A stretch of 64,000 nucleotides of DNA from Manis javanica (lineage: Eukaryota; Chordata; Mammalia; Pholidota; Manidae). The stretch's first letter is position 1, and each line of letters opens with the position of its first letter. Of the stretch, positions 50,583 to 60,586 are shown piece after piece. The notes under the pieces were generated by a model. The model had not been told where the DNA came from and did not search any database. It was given only the letters and a program-made list of their open reading frames with translations. Made by a program: the position numbers and the translations under genes. The stretch is taken from the NCBI RefSeq assembly GCF_040802235.1, contig NC_133174.1:106583647-106647646 (forward strand), written 5' to 3'.

Positions 50583-51304
50583 AAGAGGCAGGTTCTCACT
50601 GTTGCCCAGGCTGGAGTACAGTGGCTATTCACAGGTGTGATCCCACTACATGGGCAAGGGAGTTTTGATCTGCTGTGTTTCTGACCTGGGCCAGTTCACC
50701 TCTCCTTGGGCAACATGGTGGTCCCCCGCTCCTGGGAGGTCACCTACTGATTCCAAACTTAGTGCAGACACCCTATCGGCATAGTGCGCTTGTGGATAAA
50801 ATGAGAGTTCCTGTGGCCAGGATTCTCACCTGGCCCTGGTTGGCTAGCTCACCACACACGTGTGGGCAATACATGGCTGTTGACTCTATATAAAGAGCTC
50901 CGCCTAGTGCTCTGGGCGACACGGTGGCACAGCTCCAAGGCTGCAGGAGAGCAGAGCGGAGGCTGGAGTGGTGACAGCGTCTAGGACAGAGGCCCAGAGA
51001 ACATCTCTAAGGGCAGAGAGGCCCAGAGGCAGAGACCGGCTTGCTGCAAGCAGACTTGTTCTGAGTGAATGGGATTTTGGTGATTGACCTGCCACTGTGG
51101 AAATAAAGTTGGGTATAACCCTTTCACCCCAAGAATATTTTACTGCCATTTCTTTGATCACACTGAATCTATAGCAAACTTGCCCGGGGCTGAAACCCAT
51201 TGGCAAGACAGCACCACAGCCCAGAACTCCTGGGCTCAAGCGATCTTCCAGCTTCAGCTTCCCCAGTAGCTGGGACTAGAGGTGCATGTCACTGTGTGCC
51301 TGGC
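50583..51304 (-). pseudogene. RN7SLP: 7SL RNA pseudogene, split by a solo LTR
   Basis: The minus strand matches the signal recognition particle RNA along its whole length. The 5' part is at 51,304-51,211 (agtcccagctact, gatcgcttgagcccaggagt). The 3' part is at 50,790-50,583 (tatgccgatagggtgtctgc, gggggaccaccatgttgccc, gtgaatagccactgtactcc). The two parts sum to about 302 nt, as for intact 7SL. Many base changes, such as loss of CpGs in the 5' domain, mark it as a pseudogene. It is not an Alu-type SINE because the central S domain is present. The split is in the gtgcgctatgcc region. Confidence 0.92.
50791..51210 (+). mobile_element. Solo LTR inserted in the 7SL pseudogene (copy D)
   Basis: A 420-bp LTR, TGTGGATAAA...TGGCAAGACA, in the opposite orientation to the intronic copies and with the clearest promoter layout: ctctatataaagagctc near 50,883 and GAAATAAAG near 51,100. 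Comparison with 7SL gives the pre-insertion site. The flanks gcgct and gcacc fit a duplicated gcact with one change each. It is the shortest copy, with fewer tandem units. Confidence 0.9.
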
Positions 51305-52047
51305 TGTATACACGGATTTAAACAAATGATATAATTTTGTATTTCCTCAAACAATTCTTGTTTGCCAAAATTAACCCTCAGTGGTCTTCCCAGAGTCACA
51401 GAGTTCATCTAAGATGCATAATCAGGGAAAATGCATTATGCATCTACTAAACCTAGGGCATGGCACTGAACACTGGGGGAGGTATCAAGAAATATAAGGT
51501 ATGGCTCCTGTTCTCCAGAAACATAGTATCTTACTGGGGAGAGTAGCTATAAATGTGCTGAAAGTCAAGCAGTAAGTACCAAACATATCACAAGGCAGTA
51601 TCCAACATGTAGTACAGATAATAAATACCAATGCTCTAGTCTTAACCTGGTGGTGGTCCCATGGGTGTTTACCTTATAAATATTGATATTTGCTGCATCT
51701 CTATACTTCAGGAACTCTTCTGGATGTGTGTTACATTTCACAAGATTAAAAAAAGGTTTAAAAGCACAGTAAGTTCTGTGACTTAAAGGATGGTAATCAA
51801 CAGCCTATAGACATGGTATGAAACTAAAGAACAAAGTTTCTACCCAATGACCTCGCAGTCCACAGTGCACCATGAGCACTGTGAGAAGATAGAAAAAAGA
51901 CACAGAGACGGAAAACAGCTGGTAACAATGCCTTGATGAGATACTGGCTTCACCATCACCATGAGTCATTGACTAAGATGAAGTCTTCATTTGTGTCAGT
52001 CTCTCAACACTTTGCATTTAGATACTGATTTCTCTGTATCCATGCTC

Positions 52048-52052
52048 GTATG

Positions 52053-52091
<39 letters not shown>

Positions 52092-52130
52092 GAGTGCTCA
52101 CACACACGCACACACACACACACACACAGA
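52048..52130. repeat. Compound CA/TA microsatellite
   Basis: A (CA)n run, a (TA)n run, a short interruption, and a second (CA)n run. Confidence 0.95.
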
Positions 52131-52339
52131 ATCTTATTCCAAAACAGATTTTTATGGGCCAATAAACTAGGAATAGAACATCAGGATCAAAAGAATTCAA
52201 ATATGCTATTTTTAGTGGGTTGATATAATTGCTGTGATTAAGCTTTAAGTGCGATTCTTAGCTTTCTAAAAGCCAGAACAAAAAAGATAAATACTAGCTG
52301 ACCCAGTTTTATGTATTTCTTATACACAAGGATCACTAA

Positions 52340-53700
52340 GTGACTCACTTATCCCACAAATATTGAGTACCCACTGTGTGCCAAGTCAGACTAGGTGCTG
52401 GAAAGCAATGGTGAGCAAAAACAGTTGATTCTTGCCTTCATGGAGAGTTTATGGTCTAGCAGGGAAGACAGACAGTAGTTAAATAATCACATACATAAAT
52501 ATAAAAATAAAACTGTACTAAGAGCAATTAAGATATTTATCATGCCCTGAGAACCTGTAATAGTGGGGCAGGGTTGTGGAAGAAAATGCAGATTTTACTC
52601 AGTCTAGCATGGTGTATAGGTGGCTTCATGGAGGAAGTGATGTTTGAACTGAGATCTGAAGGTTAGTTAGAAGTCAGCAAGGTCACAAGAGTACAAGAAC
52701 GGGAAGAACATTCCAGGCAAAGGGAAGAGCGTGTATGAAGGCTCTGTTCCAGAAACAGAAAGAAAGCTGGTGTCTGGAGTACAGAGGGAATGGAGTCGTA
52801 CGAAATGAGGGTGGGATGTGGGTATAGAGCCAGATTATTCAGAGCTGTAGACCGTTGTGAGGAGATTTCTTATCCTAAGCAACGGAAAGCCACTGAAGGG
52901 TTTAACACAGAAGTGTGACATGATCAGACTTGTATTTTTAAAAGTTCCCTTTGCTTTGTGGAGAGCATACTGAAGGGAAGAAAATGCATGCAGGAAGACC
53001 AATCAGGAGCCTACTGCAGTAATCCAGCTGAAAGATGGTGGACGCTGGTGTTAGGGAGGTGGAAGTGGAGATAGAAGAAAACATTTGGGAGATGTTTAGA
53101 AGGTAAAGGCAACCCACACTTGGTGATGCGGGGAAGAGGAAGACAGATGCCAAAGTTGACTCCAAAGTTGCTGGCTTATGTGATGATGCATTGTATTGAG
53201 ACAGAGAACACTGGTGAACCTCTGGTTTAAAGAAGGGAAACAAAGTCTTTGGCTCCCCTGTGGCATATGTTGAGTTTGAGATGTTTTTGAGACATTGAAG
53301 GGGAAGATGTCAAGTAGGCAGTTGGAGCTCAGAGAAGAGACCAGGGCTGAAGATAAAAATCTGGAAGCCATGGGCATATAGGTAGTGTTTAAAACCATGG
53401 GAGTGGATGAAATTACCTAGGGAGAGAGAAGACTTGAGAACAATCCTTGGAAAACACCAATATTTAGACGTGGGAAATGGGAAGAAGAATCAGAGAAGGG
53501 AATTGAAAGGAGAACCTAGAGAGGTTGGAGGAAAACAAGGATCATGTGTCACTGGAGCCCAAGGACAAGAGGATTTCAAGAAGGTAATGGTCAAAAAAAT
53601 TGAATACTTCCCAACGGTTAAGGAATGTAAGGGAAAACTGTCCATAAAATTTAGGGTTCACAGAGTTCATTTAACTCAGCAAGAGCTGTTTCAGGGGAGT
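52340..53700 (-). mobile_element. L2 LINE, long antisense copy
   Basis: The reverse complement gives the L2 3' half in order: tgatcatgtcacacttctg, ccctttgcctggaatgttct, atgaagccacctatac, and a 3' end resembling gcacacagtgggtactcaat. This explains the purine-rich appearance and the short open frames here. Confidence 0.7.
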
Positions 53701-54129
53701 GATGATAGCAAACAAATGGCTTACATGTGTTGAAGAATGATCAGGAAATGGTTAAATGGATTCGGAAGTATAGTCAATTATTTGAAGAAGTTTGGTTCTG
53801 AAGGAAAACAGATGGTGTGGTAGTTGGAGAAGAATGTAAGGGCTGGGTTTTCTTTGAAGATGCCAAAGAGGAGTTGAGAATGTTTAAATATAGATGGAAA
53901 GGATCCAGGTGAGACAGAGAGTGACTGAATATACACAATAGTGTGCTGGTAAACATTTAACAACCGGCTTTCCAAAAAAAAAACCCTGATATGCAGATTT
54001 CCTGATTTCCGTGTTGTAAATACTCTCATCATGTCTGATCTCAAGCTATCAAAATGAGGCCTCCAGCCCTGCAAGTAGGCTCCAGCATCCCACTGACAGG
54101 AGAAAGAAGGATTGAAATATTCAGTAATC

Positions 54130-54480
54130 AACCAACTGTATTTTTTCTTTTATGAATTTCCTGTGTTTGTCCTTTGCTCAGTTTTATATTGAAATGCTTT
54201 TCTTTTTCTTGTTAATTCATATAAGCTCTTTATATAGTATGGATATTAATCCTTTGTCATTAATTTTATTTAGGGTGTATGTGTGTATAAAGAAGTTTTA
54301 AATATTTACACAGTCAAAATCTATCAATGTTTCCCTTTCTGATTTTTTCCTTGGTGTTCTGCATTTTTTTGTAAATCAGTAAATCGGCACTCTTCCTTGA
54401 TTAATGTGAATTGGACTATCATGACATAGCTTTCCTGAGGCTGAGGTGTTTTCAATTGCAAAAGTGAAGAACAGATTTTC
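54130..54480 (-). mobile_element. Old L1 fragment, antisense
   Basis: The plus strand reads ttatatagtatggatattaa, tcctttgtcattaat and ccttggtgttctgcat, a recognisable reverse-complement L1 segment. Confidence 0.6.
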
Positions 54481-57400
54481 ATCTTAGTAAATTTACCAAA
54501 GTAGTACCATTTTGTGAGTTTTCTTAGTGGTCAGGTAACATCTCTAACCTCATCTTTTTGATTAATTATTTCAAATATCATAGTAGAACAGAACGCATTT
54601 GCCAAGAGCCTGCCCTCCTCTTTTTAAATTTCTACTCCAATAATTTGAATCTGCATATCAATCATCTGGACATTCTCCCTACCATGGCAAACAGACATTC
54701 AGGGACCTTTTGCAAGCTGGTGACATGATTTTATCATCATCTGCCAAAAGGGACCTGAAAAGATAATCGGTCATGGTATTTCACTCCTATTAGAAGAAAT
54801 TAAGATAAAATTGCAAACATTGACTTTAGCACACATTTTCCATACTCAATTGGTCAATATTAAATAACTTTATAAGGTAGGTTCAGCCATCTAGTGGTAT
54901 ACTGACCTACAGCTAATTCAAGCAAGCCATCTCACGGGTAAATCATGTTACTTAAGGGTAGACATTTCATAGTGTCAGTATCCCACTGGAGTTCAAGTCA
55001 AGGATACAGCCAGGGCTTAAAGGAATGGGTAAACCAGTAGAATGAATTCATTTATTCATTTGTTCAGTAAAGGTTTACGAAGGACTGTTGGGCATGGTAC
55101 ATACCACTGGGGATACAGCAGTGAACAAATGCTATTATGGAACTTAATCTAGGTGGGAGTGGAAGGAAAGAAAGACATCCAAGCTATTACAATACAGAGT
55201 GCTAAAGAGAACAATGGGATGCTCTGGGACCTTGGGCAATGGATACCTAATTCAGACTCAGGTACTTAAGTAAGGCTTTCCACAGGTGGTGATAACTAAA
55301 TTGAGGCCTCCATAGCAGTAGGAGTTGGTTGGGTGAATAAGACAAAATAAATTATCTTCTTATCAGGGTGAGATCTAAGAATAAAACACTAGTAACCAGA
55401 AATGGGTTGATAAATGCCAGATGATCAACAAAAGCTGGGGGTAGATTCCAGTGGTGTGAGTCCATTAGCTAGGGCTGGAGTTAAAAACAAAGTGAGCATG
55501 GATGAGTACATGGGAGGTGGGAAGGTAGGTTCCAGAATTAAGAACCTTCAGTTCTCTCTGAAGAGACATGGGGTGCAGGGACTTTGCAGAGACTGCTGAA
55601 AGACCAACATAACAATATCTCAAGTGCAGGTGGGATCTTGTCAGAAAAGACAAATGCCCTTTATCAAATCTTGCTTTCACATGGTATGACCCACCCCTAC
55701 TCCTGGAAGGGGGCCTACATCAGCTTTGTGGAGCTGGAGTCATACTGAGGTTTTTCTATGACAATGACAAGTTAGTGATTAATGCCATGACCTTCCACTT
55801 AGTTGAGACCAGAGATCAAGCTTCTCAACTTTCATAACAGAATATCTACCAACCACCTCCTCAATTGGTTTCCAAAATAAATGGATTAGCCCTCAATAAA
55901 CAAGAGATAAAATATAAGCTCTCTAAGCCCTTATCAGAGAACATGGTTTAAATGACCTGCCATGTGGTTCTGATCACAAACCTAGACAAAAGAACTGAAA
56001 TTTTAAGAAAGTTTAAGGTGGGGCATCCACATTGTTTCCACTGTAGGTAGGTCACATAACAAAGATGCAGATATGTAATAAATTGATAGTAATAATGGAA
56101 TATGTCTTGTTGGCTATTCAACAATATGGATTGTAGGGACAGTAATATAAAAGCATCCATAAAAAGTTTAATCAACTGTATTAACTCAAAAGTGTACCTG
56201 TATAGGCCTATTGTTGGTCATTGGTCAATTTTGATTGATTCAGTAATAGGAGTAGAACACTGATATTTGACAAAATAAACAGGAACAGCAGGAACTGTTC
56301 AGTCTGAGCCTGTCTCATGCTGACTCAAGAGACAGACTCCTGATGGGGGCTTCAGTTTGCACAGTTTTAAGAAAAATAACAGTTTCAGCTGCATTAGGAA
56401 GACCTTAACTTTGTCTAGAACTTGGCCATCCAAGCTGAGAGGTTAGGATAATGTTTACCTGCAAAGCTCTTGGTGGATGCAGTTCACTGAGCTGAATATT
56501 GACACACAAGTAGTGGGTTTGATAATTTAGTTGTAGGCAGAGTATAAATAAAAAAAATGACAGCCTAATATCTGTACTCTCAAGGCAGTCATAAGAATGT
56601 CTTTTAAATTATATTTTGTTTGTTTATGAAAATAAAGGACTGTCTGTATTCATCAAAACCTATGAACCAGATGAATTGTGGTTTGTGAATTATAGCTCAA
56701 TAAAACTGTTACATTAGAAAAGAACAAAACCTGTCAACCTCTTCTGACCATCCCATTACCATGCTTTCAACTCAGCTGGGCCCTCTGCATCCTGCAAGGC
56801 TGCTACATGAAATGCAAAACAATCAGCCATGCCTGGCACCTGCATGGTGCCAGAGGCCTGGAAGTTGGTTCTGCCCCTGCTGTTATTGCTCTGGTCTTTT
56901 GGCCTACAAATTCCTGGCTCTGCATGTCTAGCCTAAGGTAAGAGACTCCCTTCTCTAGTCAGGATCCTATAGTCTAAACTCTCCTCTGCACCCACTCCCT
57001 TGCATCCATGGAAGGGGTTCCTCACACAATTGTGGCTTATTTTCCACCAAATATGGTGCAGCATTCTTCAAAATCTATGAATGCATGGAACTCAAGACAA
57101 CTTGGCAATGAAAAATGAGTGGTTTCCAATTGCCATCTGCCCAATCCACATGTCCAGTTGGAGCCTGCATTTCTTTGAACAAACCAGCAGAGATTTTGTT
57201 CATCCCCTACAATTTCAAGTTCAATCTATTCAAATGTCTTGTCACATCCATAAGGAAATATAATCTTGTGAATCACTGCAGGTCTGACAAACTGGATTAG
57301 GGGACTCTTATTGTGAAAAGTCCTTGATTGGAGATATCAGTTCAGTAAATCCCCATACTTGGAATCAATCTCTTCTAAATCGCTCATAAACAGTTCTGGA

Positions 57401-57744
57401 TTAAAGGCATGAGCACAGAGAAATTTTATTATATTCATTGCTTTCTCTATCACATATGTGATGAACTGGACCCGCAAAATTCATGGCCTGAGGCATGAGG
57501 CAATGACAGCTGGGCCCACCAAATTTTTCTTGACTTGAATACATTGTTTTATGTTGGCAGCCGCGCTCAGAAAATAGCGCCCAATGCAGGGCAGCCGGAA
57601 GGCCCCGAACTTCCTAATGACAAATCATCCCACACCACTAAACTACATGCTAATTGCGCCTTGGCATAAGGACCAATGAGACCCACCAAATGGTTATGCT
57701 AATAAGGCATATGGAGCCGCACCAACCAGGTCAGAGCATGAGAA

Positions 57745-57753
57745 CTATATAAG
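57745..57753 (+). promoter_or_regulatory. LTR TATA box
   Basis: CTATATAAG lies about 60 bp before the AATAAA signal. Transcription is expected to start about 25-30 bp downstream, which would define a short R region. Confidence 0.8.
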
Positions 57754-57812
57754 CAAGCCTCTCCTTCCCCTCTGGGTCCTGCCCAACTCATTTGTTTCAC
57801 AAAGAGCTGAAG

Positions 57813-57818
57813 AATAAA
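57813..57818 (+). promoter_or_regulatory. LTR polyadenylation signal AATAAA
   Basis: AATAAAGCTTT context, as in class II LTRs. It would act in the 3' LTR of the intact provirus. Confidence 0.8.
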
Positions 57819-57887
57819 GCTTTCTGCAGAAGAATCCTGCTGTTGTTGCGTGCTGTTCTTGCCGGCGAGGACGGGGCGCGCGACAAG

Positions 57888-57905
57888 TGGTGCCGAATCC
57901 CGGGA
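57888..57905 (+). promoter_or_regulatory. Primer binding site, tRNA-Phe type
   Basis: TGGTGCCGAATCCCGGGA starts 2 nt after the LTR. It is complementary to the 3' end of tRNA-Phe with one mismatch (A to T at position 11). tRNA-Phe priming is known for IAP elements, whereas lysine tRNAs serve most other betaretrovirus-like elements. Confidence 0.85.
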
Positions 57906-57983
57906 ACCAGAACATCACCGGCACAGGGAGGACCCTTCAGACATCTGGAGAGGATTCAGAACTGCAGGTCAGAAGAAAGCCCG

Positions 57984-57995
57984 GAGGGGTAAGTT
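57984..57995 (+). promoter_or_regulatory. Candidate 5' splice donor in the ERV leader
   Basis: GAGGGGTAAGTT fits the donor consensus and lies between the primer binding site and gag. That is where a donor for the subgenomic env RNA is expected. Use is inferred. Confidence 0.6.
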
Positions 57996-58055
57996 CCGAG
58001 AGGCCCCTGCTTTTTAGGATGATGGTTGATGGTTCTCGGTAAATAAGGAGGCACC

Positions 58056-59813
58056 ATGGGGAATGCACCGTCATTAGTCACGGCGCTGCAGACAGCTCTC
58101 AAAGAGCGAAACTTGAAGGTCTCCAGCAAAGTCTTAGGATCTTTTGTGAAGGAGATAGACCGTGTGGCCCCCTGGTTCATTTGTTCAGGGTCCCTCTCAA
58201 TCCCGAGCTGGGACAAACTGGGGAAAGATCTTGATAGAGAGGAGGAGGAGGGTAGCCTGAGGGGAGGCACCAGGCCCCTCTGGAAACTGATTAGAGCTTG
58301 TCTGCAAGATGAGAGATGTGAAAAGGTAATAAAAGAAGGTCAGAGAGCATTGACAGATATCCAAGAGAGCATGTCAGAAACGGAACGGGAAACAGAGAGC
58401 GCGCGCGGCCGAAAAAAGGCCACAAAAACGAAGGTAAAGAAACCCCAGAGTGAGGGAGAAAGCCCGCCTAGGGCAAAAGCGAAAGAGCCCCGAGAAGCGA
58501 GTGACGATCGCCTCGGAGAAAATAGTAAATACCCCTGGAAAGAGTTGAGGGACCTCCAACTCTCCAATAGGGAATCTGAGGAGGAATTAACGTCCGCAGA
58601 GGAAGGGGAAGAAAATAAAACCGCAGAGTGTAGAAGTAAGGGAACCAGCAAAGTTGAAAAGCGGACCAAGGAAAAAATGAAAGCAGGGTGTCCCCCGATG
58701 CCCGTTGCCCCGCCACCTTACGTGAGTGCCGCACTCTCCTTTTGCCACCCAGATACTCTTCAGGCAATTAGACAAATGTTTCCTGTATTTGAGGATAACG
58801 GTGTACGCTCTCACCAGCCCCTGAGTCATAAACAAGTTAAAGACTTAGCGGAATCCGTCCGAGCGTATGGGGTCAGTGCCAACTATACCATAGCACAAGT
58901 TGAGAGATTAACAGAGACAGCCATGACACCCGCAGACTGGCAATATGTAACTAAGGCATGCCTTTCTAGTATGGGGCAATACATAGAATGGAAGGCATTG
59001 TGGCATGATATCAGCATGACCCAGGCACGCGCAAACGCGGCCGAAGGACAGCCTGTGTGGTCATATGATATGCTGACGGGCCAAGGACAGTGGGTAGCCA
59101 ACCAGACCGCCTTCCCCTTACAGGTATACGCACAAATAAACACGTGCGCCGCCAAGGCATGGAAAGCCCTCACCAACAAAGGAGAAGTATCAGGCAATTT
59201 GACAAAAATTATTCAGGGGCTGAGCGAGCCATTTTCTGACTTTGTCGCTCGTATGATGGAGGCCGCAGGCAGAATATTTGGAGATCAGGAACAAGCAATG
59301 CCCCTAGTGGAGCAATTAGTATTTGAACAATGTACCAAGGAATGCAGACAGGCGATAACACCCTGGAAACAAAAAGGGATACATGCCTGGTTGAAAGCCT
59401 GTAGAGAAATAGGAGGGCCACTCACCAATGCGGGCCTAGCCGCGGCCATATTACAGAGCCACAAACAAGCCAGGATCACTAACAGAAGTATCAAATGCTT
59501 TCAATGCGGGAAATTAGGACATATAAAGAGAGAGTGTAGGAGCCCAGCTTCAGAACAAACAACCCAAAAGACCCTTGGGTTGTGCCCTAAGTGTAAGAAA
59601 GGCAGGCATTGGGCCAATGAGTGCCGGTCTATTAAAGATATAGAAGGGAAACCCTTAGAACTGCCAAAAAACGCCCAGAGGGGCCCCCGTCACCAGGGCC
59701 CGCAAATATATGGGGCAACCAGCACGCAAGTGTCATTCGGGAACAACCAGGCCCCCCAAGGAGAGCCACTTCAGGTTCCGCGGGATTGGACATCCGTGCC
59801 ACCACCAGAATAG
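58056..59813 (+). CDS. gag: ERV gag polyprotein (585 aa, intact)
   Basis: The structural polyprotein of a betaretrovirus-like ERV, giving matrix, capsid and nucleocapsid. The start ATG has an ideal context (caccATGG) and encodes Met-Gly-Asn, a likely myristoylation site. The N terminus (VLGSFVKEIDRVAPWF) is class II matrix-like. A charged Lys/Glu-rich linker follows. A PPPY late-budding motif lies at residues 219-222. The capsid major homology region (QGLSEPFSDFVAR) is at 387-399. Two CCHC zinc knuckles are at 481-494 (CFQCGKLGHIKREC) and 510-523 (CPKCKKGRHWANEC). No stop or frameshift interrupts it. The frame ends at TAG 59,811. About 5% of ribosomes would be expected to shift into pro before that, by analogy. 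Confidence 0.95.
   Translation: MGNAPSLVTALQTALKERNLKVSSKVLGSFVKEIDRVAPWFICSGSLSIPSWDKLGKDLDREEEEGSLRGGTRPLWKLIRACLQDERCEKVIKEGQRALTDIQESMSETERETESARGRKKATKTKVKKPQSEGESPPRAKAKEPREASDDRLGENSKYPWKELRDLQLSNRESEEELTSAEEGEENKTAECRSKGTSKVEKRTKEKMKAGCPPMPVAPPPYVSAALSFCHPDTLQAIRQMFPVFEDNGVRSHQPLSHKQVKDLAESVRAYGVSANYTIAQVERLTETAMTPADWQYVTKACLSSMGQYIEWKALWHDISMTQARANAAEGQPVWSYDMLTGQGQWVANQTAFPLQVYAQINTCAAKAWKALTNKGEVSGNLTKIIQGLSEPFSDFVARMMEAAGRIFGDQEQAMPLVEQLVFEQCTKECRQAITPWKQKGIHAWLKACREIGGPLTNAGLAAAILQSHKQARITNRSIKCFQCGKLGHIKRECRSPASEQTTQKTLGLCPKCKKGRHWANECRSIKDIEGKPLELPKNAQRGPRHQGPQIYGATSTQVSFGNNQAPQGEPLQVPRDWTSVPPPE
59666..59672 (+). promoter_or_regulatory. gag/pro -1 frameshift site A AAA AAC
   Basis: The heptamer sits in the right register: AAA (59,667) and AAC (59,670) are gag codons. 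A -1 slip enters the pro frame, which is open from 59,672. It is the canonical betaretroviral slippery sequence. A downstream pseudoknot was not modelled, though GC-rich sequence follows (gcccagaggggcccccg). Confidence 0.88.
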
Positions 59814-60586
59814 TGTTGACTCCACAGATGGGAGTTCAGCCTATCCCTTCAGACTTTAAAGGCCCCCTACCACCAAATACCATTGGGTTACTCCTAGGGC
59901 GCTCTTCTGCTGCATTGAAAGGCCTGGTAGTTCATCCCGGAGTCATAGATCAAGATTATGAAGGACAGGTAAAAATCATGTGTTCGGCTCCCAGAGGAAT
60001 CTATCCTATATCCCCGGGAGACCGCATAGCCCAGCTCTTAGTTTTACCTAGTCTCCACGCCAATTATCCTGCTACCAACACGGAGAGGGGAGAAAGGGGC
60101 TTCGGCTCCTCTGACTGGGATTCAGCCTTCATAGTATTAGATTTAGCAGACAGACCAAAATTAACTCTTCAAATAGAGGGAAAGAGCTTTGAGGGAATCC
60201 TAGACACTGGAGCAGATAAAAGTATTATCTCTGCAACCTGGTGGCCCTCCAAGTGGCCTGTGACCCAATCCTCACATTCATTACAAGGTTTAGGATATGA
60301 GTCAAGCCCTTCAATTAGTGCCAAACCATTGAAATGGCGAGCCCCTGAAGGACAAGAGGGTACAGTCACCCCTTATGTACTCCCTCTACCGGTCAATTTA
60401 TGGGGGAGGGATGTCATGAGAGACTTAGGCCTCAAACTCATTAATGAATACTCCACCCCCGCCCAAGGCATGATGATGGACATGGGATACATCCCTGGCA
60501 AGGGGCTGGGGAAACACCAACAGGGACACATAGAGCCCATCCTGCCCAAAGTAAAGAATGACCGTCACGGCCTGGGTTTTTCATAG
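59672..60586 (+). CDS. pro: ERV pro: dUTPase, aspartic protease, G-patch (intact)
   Basis: Reached by -1 frameshift from gag, so it has no start codon of its own; the TTG near 59,786 is internal. The dUTPase part (about 59,775-60,140) shows [50 protein letters not shown] and [11 protein letters not shown] in order, the five family motifs. The dUTPase removes dUTP during reverse transcription. The protease part has the active-site motif [10 protein letters not shown] (GAC at 60,203) and a later GRDVMRDLG. The C terminus carries a G-patch ([15 protein letters not shown]), typical of betaretroviral proteases. The stop is TAG at 60,584. No lesion seen. Confidence 0.94.
   Translation, partial: RPEGPPSPGPANIWGNQHASVIREQPGPPRRATSGSAGLDIRATTRIVLTPQMGVQPIPSDFKGPLPPNTIGLLLGRSSAALKGLVVHPGVIDQDYEGQVKIMCSAPRGIYPISPGDRIAQLLVLPSLHANYPATNTERGERGFGSSDWDSAFIVLDLADRPKLTLQIEGKSFEGILDTGADKSIISATWWPSKWPVTQSSHSLQGLGYESSPSISAKPLKWRAPEGQEGTVTPYVLPLPVNLWGRDVMRDLGLKLINEYSTPAQGMMMDMGYIPGKGLGKHQQGHIEPILPKVKNDRHGLGFS
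60574..60580 (+). promoter_or_regulatory. Candidate pro/pol -1 frameshift site G GGT TTT
   Basis: GGT (60,575) and TTT (60,578) are in-frame pro codons two codons before the pro stop. A -1 slip continues from 60,580 in the open pol frame. The pattern X XXY YYZ is satisfied. This heptamer is less common than those ending in AAC, so confidence is lower. Confidence 0.65.

Larger units (their letters stand above)
44499..57551. other. Region upstream of SEPTIN6, up to the class II ERV
   Basis: No protein-coding gene is recognised. The block contains the rest of the CpG island and any SEPTIN6 5' UTR, a TG-rich low-complexity tract, several antisense L2 pieces at 48.0-50.4 kb, two MER5-like elements, a split 7SL pseudogene with a solo LTR, a CA/TA microsatellite, a long antisense L2, an antisense L1 fragment and another L2 piece. 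About 55.2-57.5 kb is mostly unassigned. A tail-like sequence near 56,690-56,745 (ctcaataaaactgtta) suggests an old L1 3' end. Confidence 0.65.
57552..57885 (+). repeat. 5' LTR of a class II (IAP-like) ERV
   Basis: A 334-bp LTR from TGTTGGCAGCCGCGCTCAG to GCGCGCGACA. The start, the aataaagctttctgcagaag signal region and the overall length strongly resemble rodent intracisternal A particle (IAP) LTRs as I recall them. The U3 part has a CCAAT box (57,673-57,677), two ATGCTAAT octamer-like sites (57,647-57,654 and 57,696-57,703) and a TATA box (57,745-57,753). The 6-bp left flank (gtttta or similar) cannot be compared with the right flank, which lies outside the window. Confidence 0.88.

Noticed and set aside
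50583..51304. Possible Alu or 7SL-derived SINE
   Set aside because: The central S domain of 7SL is present and the total length matches full 7SL, so it is a 7SL RNA pseudogene and gives no evidence for a primate host.
58340..59494. Minus-strand frames of 60-109 codons within gag
   Set aside because: Shadows of the intact gag gene with no independent support.
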